Part shown: positions 1 through 13,000 of the stretch, in pieces
How the letters are laid out: each line of letters opens with the position of its first letter
Numbering within the stretch: position 1 is the stretch's first letter
Assembly (NCBI RefSeq): GCF_001659605.2
Contig: NC_035169.2
Location: forward strand, 13,950,263 to 14,014,262
Direction: 5' to 3'
Source of the DNA: Manihot esculenta
Lineage: Eukaryota > Streptophyta > Magnoliopsida > Malpighiales > Euphorbiaceae
DNA length: 64,000 nt
The notes under the pieces: model-generated
Told to the model about the DNA's origin: nothing
Database searches by the model: none
The model's input: the letters and a program-made list of their open reading frames with translations, nothing else
Translations under genes and position numbers: made by a program

Positions 1-450
1 AGGAGGGAAGGTTTACCAATTGGACCCTGTGACAATTCTCTATCCTCACGGACTACTGGTCGAGTTAATGGATTGGTTTTGGCTCATCGAAATTTCAGAT
101 GCATGGTGACCCTAAGTCATGCGGTTTACACGAGCTGGATAGCTGCTGCAACTTTCTTTTTTTTTCGGTGCCTTATTTTCATGTTTATGGTTTATGTTAT
201 TTTGTGAGAGCTTTAACTATGGGAGTGGCGGTGGTGTCCATAGGTAGATTTGATATGAAGACAATGTTGACAGTAATTCAGCAGTGTAAGATAGACTGCA
301 CCGGCTGTGGTGCTAATAATGAAGGATCCAAGGTTGTTAGACGGCTAAGATTTTAGCTCTCTAGATATTGTAGGCTGCAGCGTTGCTTCGCTTAGGAAAA
401 GCGTAGTTGAACTGTTCCGTGAACAATTTCGAGATTTGAGTTTAAGTCAG
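1..450 (+). pseudogene. 4-coumarate-CoA ligase-like fragment, copy 1 (cut by window edge)
   Basis: The reading resembles the middle of a plant 4CL-like acyl-activating enzyme. A recognisable block runs from PYFHVYGL through GRFDMKTM (about 165-290), followed by a degraded LSSLDIVGCSVASLRKS-like stretch near 355-405. The AMP-binding (TTGR-type) region is present only out of frame at about 45-75. Frames shift and stops occur, so no functional enzyme is made. This segment is nearly identical to 3155-3600, which shows it is one unit of a direct-repeat array. The family ligates CoA to carboxylic acids through an adenylate. The exact subfamily cannot be told from so little sequence. Confidence 0.7.
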
Positions 451-2790
451 CTTAGTTAAACACCAAACTTGGATTTTTACCATTAACCGGTGGTTAATTT
501 CTCATATTGGTTATTCAATGTGTAGCGTATGATCCACCATTAAGTAATAAAAAAATACGGATGGAACGTCACGTTAGCTGTCGGCAAATGCTCCCCCGCT
601 TTCATTTCAAATTTGGATTGAATTGCTAAATGTTTTTAAATCCTAACTTATTGTACCAAGTAAAATCATTTTAATTAAAATGTAAAAATTCATAAAGGTT
701 TAAATTTTTTATGCCATTATCCAAAAATATATTAAATGTCATGAAATACATCATAATAGTTAATTGACAAAAGGAGAGAAGCACCACGGTACTTCTCCGT
801 TTCGGTTAGTCAAATAACCTTATAGGGGTGTTGGAGTTGGTGGTATTAGAGCTAACGTTTAGGCCTTTCTAGGTGTTAAGGAGAAGTAACAAGTATAAGC
901 AAATGTGTATACCTTATAGGTTAAGGTCTGGATATAACTCTACTATAGGCTTTAGTAACTTGGCTAAGAATGTTATTTGACATTCAACATGTGTTAGAAG
1001 ATACAGGTGATAGTCTAAAGTCGTGATCGCGATAATCTATTCAATGCTACAAATGTTTGTATTGTAAGCTGCAGATTACATTATGGACATTGGAGCATTG
1101 AGTGGAAATTGTGTACATCACTTTTAGGAATCTGCTAGGATATAGTAGATGCCTTATATCTGATGCAGTTGTACCGTGACAGAAGATACCAGGAGAATAC
1201 GCACATAAAATAAATGATAGTTATGAGATGGTAGGTGTGATTAAGGGGTTAATTTATCTCATTAATGAGATATTAGTTAGTCTTGCTAGGAAAAAAAGAA
1301 GGAAGATTGTAGAGTTTATCCAACTTTTAAGAACATGACACAAATAGTGTATGATTTCGTAATGTACTTTTTGATAAATATTTCGATTCATCACTTGGAA
1401 GTGGATAGGGTTGCCTTTAAGATTATATTGAAGGTCTATGTTTAAAAACCGAATTAATCACTGCAATAGTTTATTCTTTTTCCCTTTTTAGAAGCATTAT
1501 TATATTTGATAAGATTAGATAAATTATTTTGGCGGAATTGATATTATTTGAGATAATATTGTTGTTTATTGGAAGTTTAGTTTTTATCTATATTGATGAT
1601 ATAGTTAGATTTTAAACACTTTAATCGGTACAAGTAATTATTATTTATAGGTTATATTGATATCTGTTTACTTATAAATATGTGTATATATATATATATA
1701 TGTTTTGAATATTGGTATTTAGTTTCTTAATACGTTGTGCAAAGTATAGCTATGAAAATATGAAAATATAATTATTTATGTTTCCTTAGTTATTTACTGG
1801 ATTCCATGTATAACTCTTATTCCTCCAATAGATTGTTGAATAAATGAATAAGACTATTTTTGTATAGCATAGTTTGATATTGTGGTTGATTATTAGCAAG
1901 AATAAATTATGTTAGTATAAACTTTATTTTATTATCTATTGTTAAGAGCTACGTGGACCTGATCCTCTATTGGAGATACGTAGGCAGGCTTCGGGTGCGG
2001 TCCAAATATAACATATGTTAAGACTTTAATTAGCAAATAGTAGCGATGTAAATTCAAGCCATATTAACAGATTTTCATGTTGAATAAATTACTTATTGGA
2101 AATTTAATAAGTTTAATATGACTAAAATAATTAACATACATATAATTATATTTATAAGAGTATAGATAAAAATAAAGCCACAAAAGAAATCACTGAATTA
2201 GATAAGATGTAGGAGAACAATTTTCATAAAGAGACCATGAGTGAATTAGACCCTTAATATTGCCAAAACATGACTATAACTTAGGATAGAAGCATACAGA
2301 AGTACCTAAAATGAATAACTTGGAAAGCTTGTCAAAGGAACGAAAATTGGCATGCGAATAGGTGCAATTTGTGATATAGAACAGCAATTGAAAGGCAGTG
2401 TCACAATCTAAATATAAAACGTAAGTTGGCATTTGAAAGGCAGTGTCGTGGTTCAGTTATAAGGCATAGACGAAGTGTCGCACCTATCCCAAATCCCCAT
2501 TTACTAGCAAACTAAATGAAATTGTTTTTTGAAAAAATAAAGAATAATGGCATAAAAATCCAAAATTTTATTTCTTGGCACAATAAATTAGGATTTAAAA
2601 ATATTTGGCGATTCTTTCCAAATTTGAATTGGAAGTGGGGGAGTATCTGTCAGTAGCAGGCCATATTGTATTTTTATATTACTTGATGCTGGACTCTACG
2701 CTACACCATGGATAACCAAGGCGAGGTATTAATCGTTGGTTAATTAAGGTAAAATTCTTAAATGGTGTAGAAAAACCTAAAACGCTCTCA
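451..2790. repeat. AT-rich spacer of the direct-repeat unit, copy 1
   Basis: No gene is visible. The sequence is nearly collinear with 3605-6374 but lacks about 400 bp present there at 4332-4740. Landmarks are a short TA run at 1684-1702, a motif with ACGTGGACCTGATCC and TACGTAGGCAG at 1949-1990, and a purine-rich GAAGTGGGGGAG at about 2631. The last two recall the LTR end and polypurine tract of Tat/Ogre-like retroelements. That resemblance is from memory and tentative. Confidence 0.6.
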
Positions 2791-3604
2791 TCGACGCCGT
2801 CGCTCGCTGCCGAATTTATTTTCCCGACTTCATCCTTCGCACAAAAAGTTGGCCTTCTCGCTTCACCACCATTTTGGCCTCAGAAAAGGAGATATTGCCT
2901 TCGTGCTTTCTCCTAACTCTATTCAGATTTCGGTCCTTTATTTCTATATCTTCGCTCTCGGTGTCGTTACCTCTCCTAAAAAATCAAGTGTCTTTAAACT
3001 TGAAATTCTCCACCAAATTCAGCTGTCGAAACCTGTACTTGTGTTCGTCACGTCAAATGCTGCTCATACAATTCCTAATCTCAAAACAATCGTACTCGAC
3101 TCTCCCGAGTTTGAATCGCTGATGATGAGTCTAGCTCACTGTGGAGAAATGGAAGGAGGGAAGGTTTACCAATTGGACCCTGTGACAATTCTCTATCCTC
3201 ACGGACTACTGGTCGAGTTAATGGATTGGTTTTGGCTCATCGAAATTTCAGATGCATGGTGACCCTAAGTCATGCGGTTTACACGAGCTGGATAGCTGCT
3301 GCAACTTTCTTTTTTTTCGGTGCCTTATTTTCATGTTTATGGTTTATGTTATTTTGTGAGAGCTTTAACTATGGGAGTGGCGGTGGTGTCCATAGGTAGA
3401 TTTGATATGAAGACAATGTTGACAGTAATTCAGCAGTGTAAGATAGACTGCACCGGCTGTGGTGCTAATAATGAAGGATCCAAGGTTGTTAGACGGCTAA
3501 GATTTTAGCTCTCTAGATATTGTAGGCTGCAGCGTTGCTTCGCTTAGGAAAAGCGTAGTTGAACTGTTCCGTGAACAATTTCGAGATTTGAGTTTAAGTC
3601 AGCT
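2791..3604 (+). pseudogene. 4-coumarate-CoA ligase-like fragment, copy 2
   Basis: This is the longest copy. Its N-terminal part reads LAFSLHHHFGLRKGDIAFVL, then SPNS, LYFYIFALGVVTSP, QLSKPVLVFVTS and LDSPEFESLM (about 2845-3125), the usual order in the AMP-binding domain of 4CL-like enzymes. The phosphate-binding region near 3200 is frameshifted, and the PYFHVYGL block follows at 3320-3440. A full enzyme is about 540 residues; here only scattered parts of the N-terminal half survive. It lies in a direct-repeat unit shared with 1-450, 6375 and 19405. It is a pseudogene by sequence. Residual transcription cannot be excluded. Confidence 0.75.
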
Positions 3605-5220
3605 TAGTTAAACACCAAACTTGGATTTTTACCATTAACCGGTGGTTAATTTCTCATATTGGTTATTCAATGTGTAGCGTATGATCCACCATTAAGTAAT
3701 AAAAAAATACAGATGGAACGTCACGTTAGCTGCCGGCAAATGCTCCCCCGCTTTCATTTCAAATTTGGATTGAATTGCTAAATGTTTTTAAATCCTAACT
3801 TATTGTACCAAGTAAAATCATTTTAATTAAAATGTAAAAATTCATAAAGGTTTAAATTTTTTATGCCATTATCCAAAAATATATTAAATATCATGAAATA
3901 CATCATAATAGTTAATTGACAAAAGGAGAGAAGCACCACGGTACTTCTCCGTTTCGGTTAGTCAAATAACCTTATAGGGGTGTTGGAGTTGGTTGTATTA
4001 GAGCTAACGTTTAAGCCTTTCTAGGTGTTAAGGAGAAGTAACAAGTATAAGCAAATGTGTATACCTTATAGGTTAAGGTCTGGATATAACTCTACTATAG
4101 GCTTTAGTAACTTGGCTAAGAATGTTATTTGACATTCAACATGTGTTAGAAGATACAGGTGATAGTCTAAAGTCGTGATCGCGATAATCTATTCAATGCT
4201 ACAAATGTTTGTATTGTAAGCTGCAGATTACATTATGGACATTGGAGCATTGAGTGGAAATTGTGTGCATCACTTTTAGGAATCTGCTAGGATATAGTAG
4301 ATGCCTTATATCTGATGCAGTTGTACCATGACAAGTTTCTAACTGCTATGAATTGACTTCAAATAAAAGTTTATATCCTTTTAGAATAAAATACTAGAGA
4401 TATTAGCAATAAGGTATAGAAAAATTCTATGAGAGCGACAATGTACTCAAAAAACATAATTGTTTTTGTGTTGTTTATCATTATAAAGTTGAATTTTATA
4501 AATATTATGATATAAGAGAAATGAAAAAAAGGAGAGGTATGAGTAGGTGAAATAGGCTAGAACATGTTAGTTACCAATCTTCTTGTTCACTTTTTACTAT
4601 GATGATTGTATGATATTGAAACATAGTCTTAACCTTCGAGAGAAATAAATTTGAATTATCATAGTAACAGATTCAAGAGTTTTAAAGAAAGTTTAATTAT
4701 CTAAACATTATGTAAGAGGAGATTGAAGATACAAAGAGAATACGCACATAAAATAAGTAATAGTTATGAGATGGTAGGTGTGATCAAAGGGTTAATTTAT
4801 CTCATTAATGACATATTAGTTACTCTAGTTAGGAAAAAAATAAGGAAGATTGTAGAGTCTATCAAACTTTTAAGAACATGACATAAATAGCGTATGAATT
4901 CCTAATGTAATTTTTGATAAATATTTCGATTCATCACTTGGAAGTGGATAGAGTTGCCTTTAAGATTATATTGAAGGTTTATGTTGGAAAACCGAATTAT
5001 TAACTGCAATAGTTTATTCTTTTTCCCTTTTTAGAAGCATTATTATATTTGATAAGGTTAGATAAATTATTTTGGCGGAATTGATATTATTTGAGAGAAT
5101 ATTGTTGTTTATTGGAAGTTTAGTTTTTATCTATATTGGTGATATAGTTAGATTTTAAACACTTTAATCGGTACAAGTAATTATTATTGATAGGTTATAT
5201 TGATATCTGTTTATATATAA

Positions 5221-5303
<83 letters not shown>

Positions 5304-6374
5304 TTGAATATTGGTATTTAGTTTCTTAATAGGATTGTGCAAAGTTAGCTATGAAAATATAATTATTTATGTTTCCTTAATTATTTACTGGATTCTTAGT
5401 ATAACCCTTATTCCTCCAATAGATTATTCAATAAATGAATAAGATTATTTTTGTATAGCATAGTGTGATATTGTGGTTGATTATTAGCAAGAATAAATTA
5501 TGTTAGTATGAACTTTATGTTATTATCTATTGTTAAGAGCTACGTGGACCTGATCCTCAATTGGAGGTACGTAGGCAGCCTTCGGGTGCGGTCGAAATAT
5601 AACATATATCAAGACTTTAATTAGCAAATAGTAGCGATGTAAATTCAAGCCATATTAACAGATTTTCATGTTGAATAAATTACTTATTGGAAATTTAATA
5701 AGTTTAATATGACAAATAATTAACATACAAATAATTATATGTATAAGATTATAGATAAAAATAAAGCCACAAAAGAAATCACTGAATTAGCAAAGATATA
5801 GGAGAACAATTTTCATAAAGAGACCATGAGTTAATTAGACCCTTAATATTGCCAAAACTTGACTATAACTTAGGATAGAAGTATACATAAGTACCTAAAC
5901 TGAATAACTTGGAAAGCTTGTGAAAGGAACGAAAATTGGCATGTGAATAGGTGCAATTTGTGATATAAAACAGCAATGAAAGGCAGTGTCGCAGTCTAGA
6001 TATAGAACGTAAGTTGGCATTTGAAAGGCAGTGTCGTAGTTCAGTTATGAGGCATAGACGAAGTGTCGCACCTATTCCAAATCCTCATTCACTAGTAGAC
6101 TAAATGAATTTATTGCTTGAAAAAATAAAGAATAATGGCATAAAATTCATTCTTGGCACAATAAACTAGGATTTAAAAATATTTGGCGATTCTTTCCAAA
6201 TTTGAATTGAAAGTGGGGGAGCACCTATCGGTAGCAGGCCATATTGTATTTTTTTATTACTTGATGCTGGACTCTACGCTACACCTTGGATAACCAAGGC
6301 GGGGTATTAATCTTTGGTTAATTAGGGTAAAATTCTTAAATGGTGTAGAAAAACCTAAAACGCTCTCATCGAAG
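3605..6374. repeat. AT-rich spacer of the direct-repeat unit, copy 2
   Basis: No gene is visible. It matches 451-2790 with an extra block at about 4332-4740 and a strongly expanded TA microsatellite. The ACGTGGACC/TACGTAGGCAG motif recurs at 5540-5593 and the purine tract at about 6209. It ends at the start of the next 4CL-like fragment. Confidence 0.6.
5227..5300. repeat. (TA)n microsatellite
   Basis: About 74 bp of uninterrupted TA dinucleotides. The same spot in the other spacer copies has about 19 bp (1684), 21 bp (7662) and 53 bp (18263), so the tract length changed after the units were duplicated. Confidence 0.95.
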
Positions 6375-6897
6375 CCGTCGCACGCTGCCGAATTTATTTT
6401 CCCGACTTCGTCCTTTGCACAAAAAGTTGGCCTTCTCGCTTCACCACCATTTTGGCCTCAGAAAAGTAGATATTGCCTTCGTGCTTTCTCCTAACTCTAT
6501 TCACCTTTCGATCCTTTATTTCTATATCTTCTCTCTCGGTGTCGTTACCTCTCCTAAAAAATCAATTATCTTTAAAATTGAGATTCTCCACCAAATTCAG
6601 CTGTCGAAACCTGTACTTGTGTTCGTCACGTCGAATGCTGCTCATACAATTCCTAATCTCAAAACAATTGTACTCGACTCTCCCGAGTTTGAATCGCTGA
6701 CGATGAGTCTAGCTGGAAGGAGGAAAGGTTTACCAATTGGACCCTAGGACAATTCTCTATCCTCACGGACTATTGGTCGAGTTAATGGAGTTGTTTTGGC
6801 TCATCGAAATTTCAGATGCATGGTGGCCCTAAGTCATGCGGTTTACACGAGCTGGATGGCAGCTGCAACTTTCTTTTTTTCCATTGCCTTATTTTCG
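6375..6897 (+). pseudogene. 4-coumarate-CoA ligase-like fragment, copy 3 (3' deleted)
   Basis: The N-terminal 4CL-like block is again readable (LAFSLHHHFGLRKVDIAFVL at about 6427-6486, then TIVLDSPEFES), followed by a frameshifted middle part. The copy stops within the CCTTATTTTC stretch just before the PYFHVYGL block and joins spacer sequence equivalent to about position 4466. That is a deletion of roughly 1.1 kb relative to copy 2. The same junction occurs near 17490, so the deletion preceded a later duplication. Confidence 0.7.
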
Positions 6898-7724
6898 TTT
6901 TTGTGTTGTTTATCATTAAAAAGAGGAATTTTATAAATATTATGATATAAGAGAAATGAAAAAAAGGAGAGGTATGAGTAGGTGAAATAGGCTAGAACAT
7001 GTTAGTGACCAATCTTCTTGTTCACTTTTTACTATGATGATTGATTGATATTGAAACATAGTCTTAACCTTCGAGAGAAATAAATTTGAATTATCATAGT
7101 AAAAGATTCAAGAGTTTTAAAGAAAGTTTAATTATCTAAACATTGTGTAAGAGGAGATTGAAGATACAAGGAGAATACGCACATAAAATAAGTGATAGTT
7201 ATGAGATGGTAGGTGTGATTAAGGGGTTAATTTATCTCATTAATGACATATTAGTTACTCTAGCTAGGAAAAAAATAAGGAAGATTGTAGAGTCTATCAA
7301 ACTTTTAAGAACATGACATAAATAGTGTAGGAATTCCTAATGTACTTTTTGATAAATATTTCGATTCATCACTTGGAAGTGGATGAGTTGCCTTTAAGAT
7401 TATATTGAAGGTCTATGTTGGAAAACCGAATTAATCACTGCAATAGTTTATTCTTTTTCCCTTTTTAGAAGCATTATTATATTTGATAAGGTTAGATAAA
7501 TTATTTTGGCGGAATTGATATTATTTGAGAGAATATTGTTGTTTATTGGAAGTTTAGTTTTTATCTATATTGGTGATATAGTTAGATTTTAAACACTTTA
7601 ATCGGTACAAGTAATTATTATTGATAGGTTATATTGATATCTGTTTATATATAAATATGTGTATATATATATATATATATATGTTTTGAACCGAGCTGTT
7701 TATATACACGAGCTGGATGGCAGC
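6898..7724. repeat. Spacer fragment, first copy of an ~820 bp duplication
   Basis: This is AT-rich spacer carrying the deletion junction described for the third 4CL-like copy. It ends after a TA run (7662-7682) and a short remnant of 4CL-like sequence (about 7700-7724). The same block is present again at 17465-18315. The final five bases GCAGC (7720-7724) are the left target-site duplication of element A. Confidence 0.65.
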
Positions 7725-9994
7725 TGTAACGACCCCAAAATGGACCGTCACCGGCGCTAGGACTCAGGTCGGCTTAAGGCCGCCAGAACCCGTAGCAAGC
7801 CTGCTATACTCTCTGTGTACCTGTAACTCTCATACATGATCATACATTTTCTGTGAAAATAAAAACTCGTTTCTAAACCAAGGCTTAACCTGTGCATGCA
7901 CTATCTCTGTACGCTGTACTCTGTACTCTGTACTCTGTACCCCTGGCTAGAGCTTGCTCTAGATGGGTTAACTCATACCTGTTAAGCCTGGTTTTTCACA
8001 TACTCTGTAAAACATATACATATTCAAATCATGTACATAACAACAAATTTACATCACACACTACTAAGTCAAGCACATCTGTAACTGGAAACATAACTAT
8101 TACATCTCTTTAACATTACATGTCCACTCTACACTATTACACATTTCTTTACTCTTTCTGTATCCTGCTGGACTGTCCCTGTACACTGTACACTGAACCT
8201 GCAAAACTGGGGTTAAGGGAGTGGGATGAGCTCTATAGCTCAGTGAGTAGAACAGTAAAACATCTCAGTAAAACATGATCTCATGGAATGCGTCATAACA
8301 CAGACAAGCCACATCAAGAGTAAACCTGTCACCACATAGTCCCAATAGCTCTGTGCCAGGGCGTAGAATCGAGCACCTGGTCTTCCTGTCATATATGTAT
8401 ATGTGTATCTGTACTTACCATTGCCAGGGCGTAGTCAAAGGCTCCTAGACTTTGCTATACCTGCCAGGGCGTAGTCAAAGGCTCCTGGACTTGCTATACC
8501 TACCAGGGCGTAGTCAAAGGCTCCTGGACTTCCTGTCTATGACTATGGGATCATTCAGCATTTACCCACATCAACAACTAACAATGCAATGCAACATATT
8601 CGTGGATACTAATGCAAGCAACCTAAGGCATAGTCATGATGCATGAGATATGCTAAAACATTCCATTTTGCAAGTAAAAGAATTAAGTTTAGTTCCACTC
8701 ACCTCCGGCTATCTGAACTGACTGACTCTGCAGGCTCTGATCACTCTGGAGCAGTACTCACTGCTGCTCTCTCTGGTTCCTCTGATCTGTACCTATACAG
8801 AGGGACTTAAATGAGGGACCAAACAAGCTGAAGAATAACTCTATTAAACTCCCCAAGAATCCCCTTAAACTCACTCTAACATCCATGCAAAGCATGCAAA
8901 AGAAAGCTGGACAGAACACTTTCGGCGGCAGGTTCGGCGGCCGAATCTCAAGCTTTGGCGGCCGAACCCTTTCGGGGGCCAGTTTCGGGGGCCAAAAGGC
9001 ACTCCAGAGACGAAAGTCTCTAACCTTCGACAGCACCTTCGGCGGCCGAATCCCCCAAACGGAGCCGAACATTCAAAACTCGCGGGGGCAAGCTGTGGCA
9101 GCCTAAGCCACCATGCAAGAGGTTCGGCGGCCGAATGAACCTTCGGCTGCCGAACCTGAGTTCGTCCAGAACTCAACCCCGACGGCAAACAAGCTCCTCC
9201 ATCCCTTCAATCTCTCAAAACATGCACACTTCAACTCCTCAACACACATATACTCATGTATATGTACAAAGAGGTCCAAAACTACCTAAAAACCCCAACA
9301 AAACACATCAAACATAACACATAATGCTTACAAGCTCAACCATCAAAAAAACAAAAACACCCTTTGTCACCTAAGCATGCATCTCTACCCAAACTGTCAT
9401 AATACTTCTGTACCACAGTCAAACATGTTCAAGATCTTCACTTACCTCCTGTATACAAGAAGATGAACGATCTGAACAAAGAAAAGGGATCAACTTCTCT
9501 TCAAACTCATAAACACTCTCAACCTAAGCTTTTTGCTTCAACCCTTCACCACCTTGTGAAAACCAACAAAACAACCCACTTTTGCAGGAGCTGTACAACA
9601 TAGGAGACGTGGCCAAGCTTCTGGACAGGGTTTGGAGCCAACACCTGTCCAAAATGCTGACTAAGGAAGGCTCAATAGGTGGCTAGCCAACTCAGCTTCG
9701 GCTGCCGAATCGCATGCAAAACCATGCAACATTCGGGGGCCGAACCTGACCTGCGGAAGCCGAACATTGGGCACTTTCGGCGGCCGAACTTACCTTCGAC
9801 GGCCGAACATGGCAAAAGTCTCCATAGCCTTTTCTCTTCCAACCTCAAACCGACTCAAAACAATTCAACTCAAAACCTTAAAATACATCATAACACTGGA
9901 GTAAAACATAAATCCTACCCTTCTAGAGACTTCCGACATCCCGAACTCCACCAAAAAGTAGAATTCCGATGTCGGTCTCCAGCCGGGTATTACA
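7725..9994 (-). repeat. 3' LTR of element A
   Basis: 2270 bp, in minus orientation. Read in the sense direction it starts TGTAATACCCGG and ends GTCGTTACA. It contains an upstream palindrome cluster (9697-9808), a GGCCACGTCTC motif (9604-9614), a splice-donor-like GTAAGT (9440-9445), a downstream palindrome cluster (8921-9154), a second donor-like GTGAGT near 8698 and a stem-loop array (8356-8527). Confidence 0.93.
8356..8527 (-). promoter_or_regulatory. Stem-loop array, element A 3' LTR (four units)
   Basis: Units lie at 8356-8380, 8424-8448, 8464-8488 and 8503-8527. In sense, each has a 5' arm CCAGG plus GC and a 3' arm GCCCTGG, separated by a loop of about 10 nt ending CTAC. The unit at 8424 has one stem base changed. 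This LTR has three main-type units while its partner LTR has two. Confidence 0.6.
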
Positions 9995-10011
9995 TTCTCC
10001 CCCCCTTAAGA
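9995..10011 (-). other. Polypurine tract of element A
   Basis: Read on the minus strand, the sequence next to the 3' LTR is a purine run (AAGGGGGGGAGAA) directly abutting TGTAATACC. This is the expected plus-strand priming site. Confidence 0.8.
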
Positions 10012-10068
10012 ACATTCGTCCTCGAATGATTCTAAAACAAATAACACATGAATCGGAGGAAACTAATC

Positions 10069-13000
10069 TCAAAACAAATATGGATACTGCTGGAGCATCG
10101 ACTCTCGCGTCTCCCAGGTGCACTCTTCTAGATTATGGTGGTTCCATAGAACTTTCACCATCGGAATCCCTTTGGTCCTTAGCTGTCTGATCTGCATGTC
10201 CAGAATCCGCACTGGCTGCTCTATATAGGTGAGATCGGTATGAATCTCCACCTCAGGCTCACTCAGAACCTGATTCGGATCTGACACAAACTGCCGTAGC
10301 ATAGAAACATGAAAGACCGGGTGAATTCTCTCCATGGAAGCAGGTAAATCCAGCTTATACGACACATTTTCGATACTCTGCACAATCTCAAAGGGTCTAA
10401 TGTACCGTGGAGCTAACTTACCCTTCTTCCCAAAACGAATCACTCCTTTCATTGGAGACACTTTCAGCAATACCATACTACCCTCCTGAAACTCTAACTG
10501 TTTTCTGCGAACGTCTGCGTAACTCTTCTGTCTGCTCTGCGCTGTTCTGATTCTCTCTCTAATCAAGGGCACCACTCTACTGGTAATCTCTACTAACTCT
10601 GGCCCTGCAAGAGCCTTCTCTCCTATCTCTTCCCAGCAAACAGGGGATCTGCACTTCCTCCCATACAAAGCTTCATAAGGAGCCATTCCTATGCTAGCAT
10701 GATGGCTGTTATTGTAGGAAAACTCCACTAAAGGTAGATGCTGCCTCCAAGAACCGCCAAAGTCTAACACACACAGTCGAAGCATATCCTCGATGGTCTG
10801 GATGGTCCTCTCTGACTGTCCATCAGTCTGTGGGTGGAAAGCAGTGCTAAACTCTAATCTCGTGCCCAATGCACTCTACAGACTTCGCCAAAAGCGGGAG
10901 GTAAACTGAGGTCCTCTATCTGAGATTATCGACACTGGAACACCATGTAATCTCACTATCTCATCCAGATAGACCTGTGCTAACTTATCCACAGAATAGT
11001 TACTCCGAACTGGAAGAAAATGAGCAGATTTCGTGAGTCTGTCCACAATCACCCATATAGAGTCTATCCTGTTGGACGTAGCTGGTAAACCCACTACAAA
11101 ATCCATGGCTATGTTCTCCCATTTCCACTCTGGAATCGGTAATGGGTTAAGCATTCATGCTGGTTTCTGATGCTCTAGTTTCACCCTCTGACAAACGTCA
11201 CAAGCTGTCACAAACTGCGCCACTTCTTTCTTCATGGCTGGCCACCAATAGACCTTTTTCAGATCTTGATACATCTTGGTGGCTCCTGGGTGCACACTAT
11301 ACCTCGCATTATAAGCTTCCCTCATACTGTCTTCCTTCACACTGCCCCTATCTGGTACACAAAGTCAACTCCCAAAGCGAAGGATCCCTTTGCTGTCAAA
11401 GCTAAACTCTGTACTGTTGCCTGACTGAACAGTCCTGGCAACTTTCATCAACTCAGGGTCCTCATGCTGTCTCTGAGCTATCTGCTCCAGAAACACAGGT
11501 GTCACTCTCATCTGTGCTATCAACGCACCTGTACCAGACAACTCTAACTGTAACCCTTCTTCTAAGAGCTTGTAAAGCTCCATCACAACTGGTCTCCGCT
11601 CTGCTGCTATATGGGATAAACTGCCTAGTGACTTCCGGCTGAGGGCGTCTGCTACAACATTCGCCTTACCCGGATGATACTGGATCTTACAATCATAATC
11701 ACTGAGCAATTCTACCCATCTCCTCTGCCTCAAATTCAGCTCTCTCTGACTCAAGATGTACTGTAAACTCTTGTGATCAGTGAAGATCTCGCATTTAACC
11801 CCGTAGAGGTATGCCGCCACATCTTAAGTGCAAAGATAACTGCTGCCATCTCTAGGTCATGGGTGGGGTAATTCAACTCGTGCTTCTTCAATTGTCTAGA
11901 AGCATAAGCTATCACCCTATCACTCTGCATTAATACACAACCCAATCCCACTCGAGATGCATCACAGAACACTGTGAAATCCTCATTACTGACAGGCAGA
12001 GCTAACACTGGTGCTGAGGTCAATCTCCGCTTGAGCTCCTCAAAGCTCTCTTCACACTGGTCTGACCAGACAAACTTTTGGTTCTTCTGAGTCAGTTTGG
12101 TCATAGGAGCTGCTATCTTTGAGAAGTTCTGAACGAACCTCCTGTAGTAACCTGCCAGTCCCAGAAAACTTTTAATCTCAGTCACTGTCGTGGGTCTGGA
12201 CTAGTTAGCTACAGCCTCTATCTTCTTGGGGTCTACCTCAATACCATCTGCTGATACCACGTGTCCCAAGAAGGCAATGCTCCTCAACCAAAACTCACAC
12301 TTCGAGAACTTAGCATACAAACCATGCTCTCTCAGTGTCTGCAAAACTATCCTCAGATGCTGGGCATGCTCTTCTGCATCTCTGGAATACACTAAAATAT
12401 CATCGATGAAAACAATGACAAAGTGATCCAGACACTCACTGAAAACTCGGTTTATGAGATCCATGAATGCTGCAGGGGCGTTAGTCAACCCGAACGACAT
12501 CACTAAGAACTCATAATGCCCATATCTGGTCCTGAAAGCTGTCTTAGGCACATCTGCCTCTCTGACTCTCAACTGATGATACCCGGATCTCAGATCTATT
12601 TTCGAGAAACAACCTGCTCCAGCTAGCTGGTCAAATAGATCATCAATCCTAGGTAGAGGATACCTATTCTTGATAGTGACCTTGTTCAACTGTCTGTAGT
12701 CGATACAAAGTCTGAGGGATCCATCCTTCTTTCTGACAAAGAGCACTGGAGCACCCCAAGGTGAGGTACTAGGGCGGATGAAACCTTTATCTACCAAGTC
12801 CTGCAACTACTCTTTTAACTCTTTTAACTCTGCTGGTGCCATCCTGTAGGGAGGAATAGAGATAGGTCTGGTACCTGGCAGCAATTCAATTTCAAACCCT
12901 ATCTCCCTATCAGGTGGGAGTCCTAGTAAATCGTCTGGGAACACATCGAGAAACTCTCGGACTACTGGTACGGTGGCTGGTTCCCTAACCTGACTGTCTA

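Noticed and set aside
2849..3262. A functional 4CL-like gene
   Set aside because: Only the N-terminal half is represented, with frameshifts at the phosphate-binding region. The adenylation and C-terminal domains are absent.
8356..8527. Evenly spaced short repeats resembling a CRISPR array
   Set aside because: Units are hairpins inside plant LTRs, repeated in every LTR copy with near-identical spacers. There are no cas genes and the DNA is eukaryotic.
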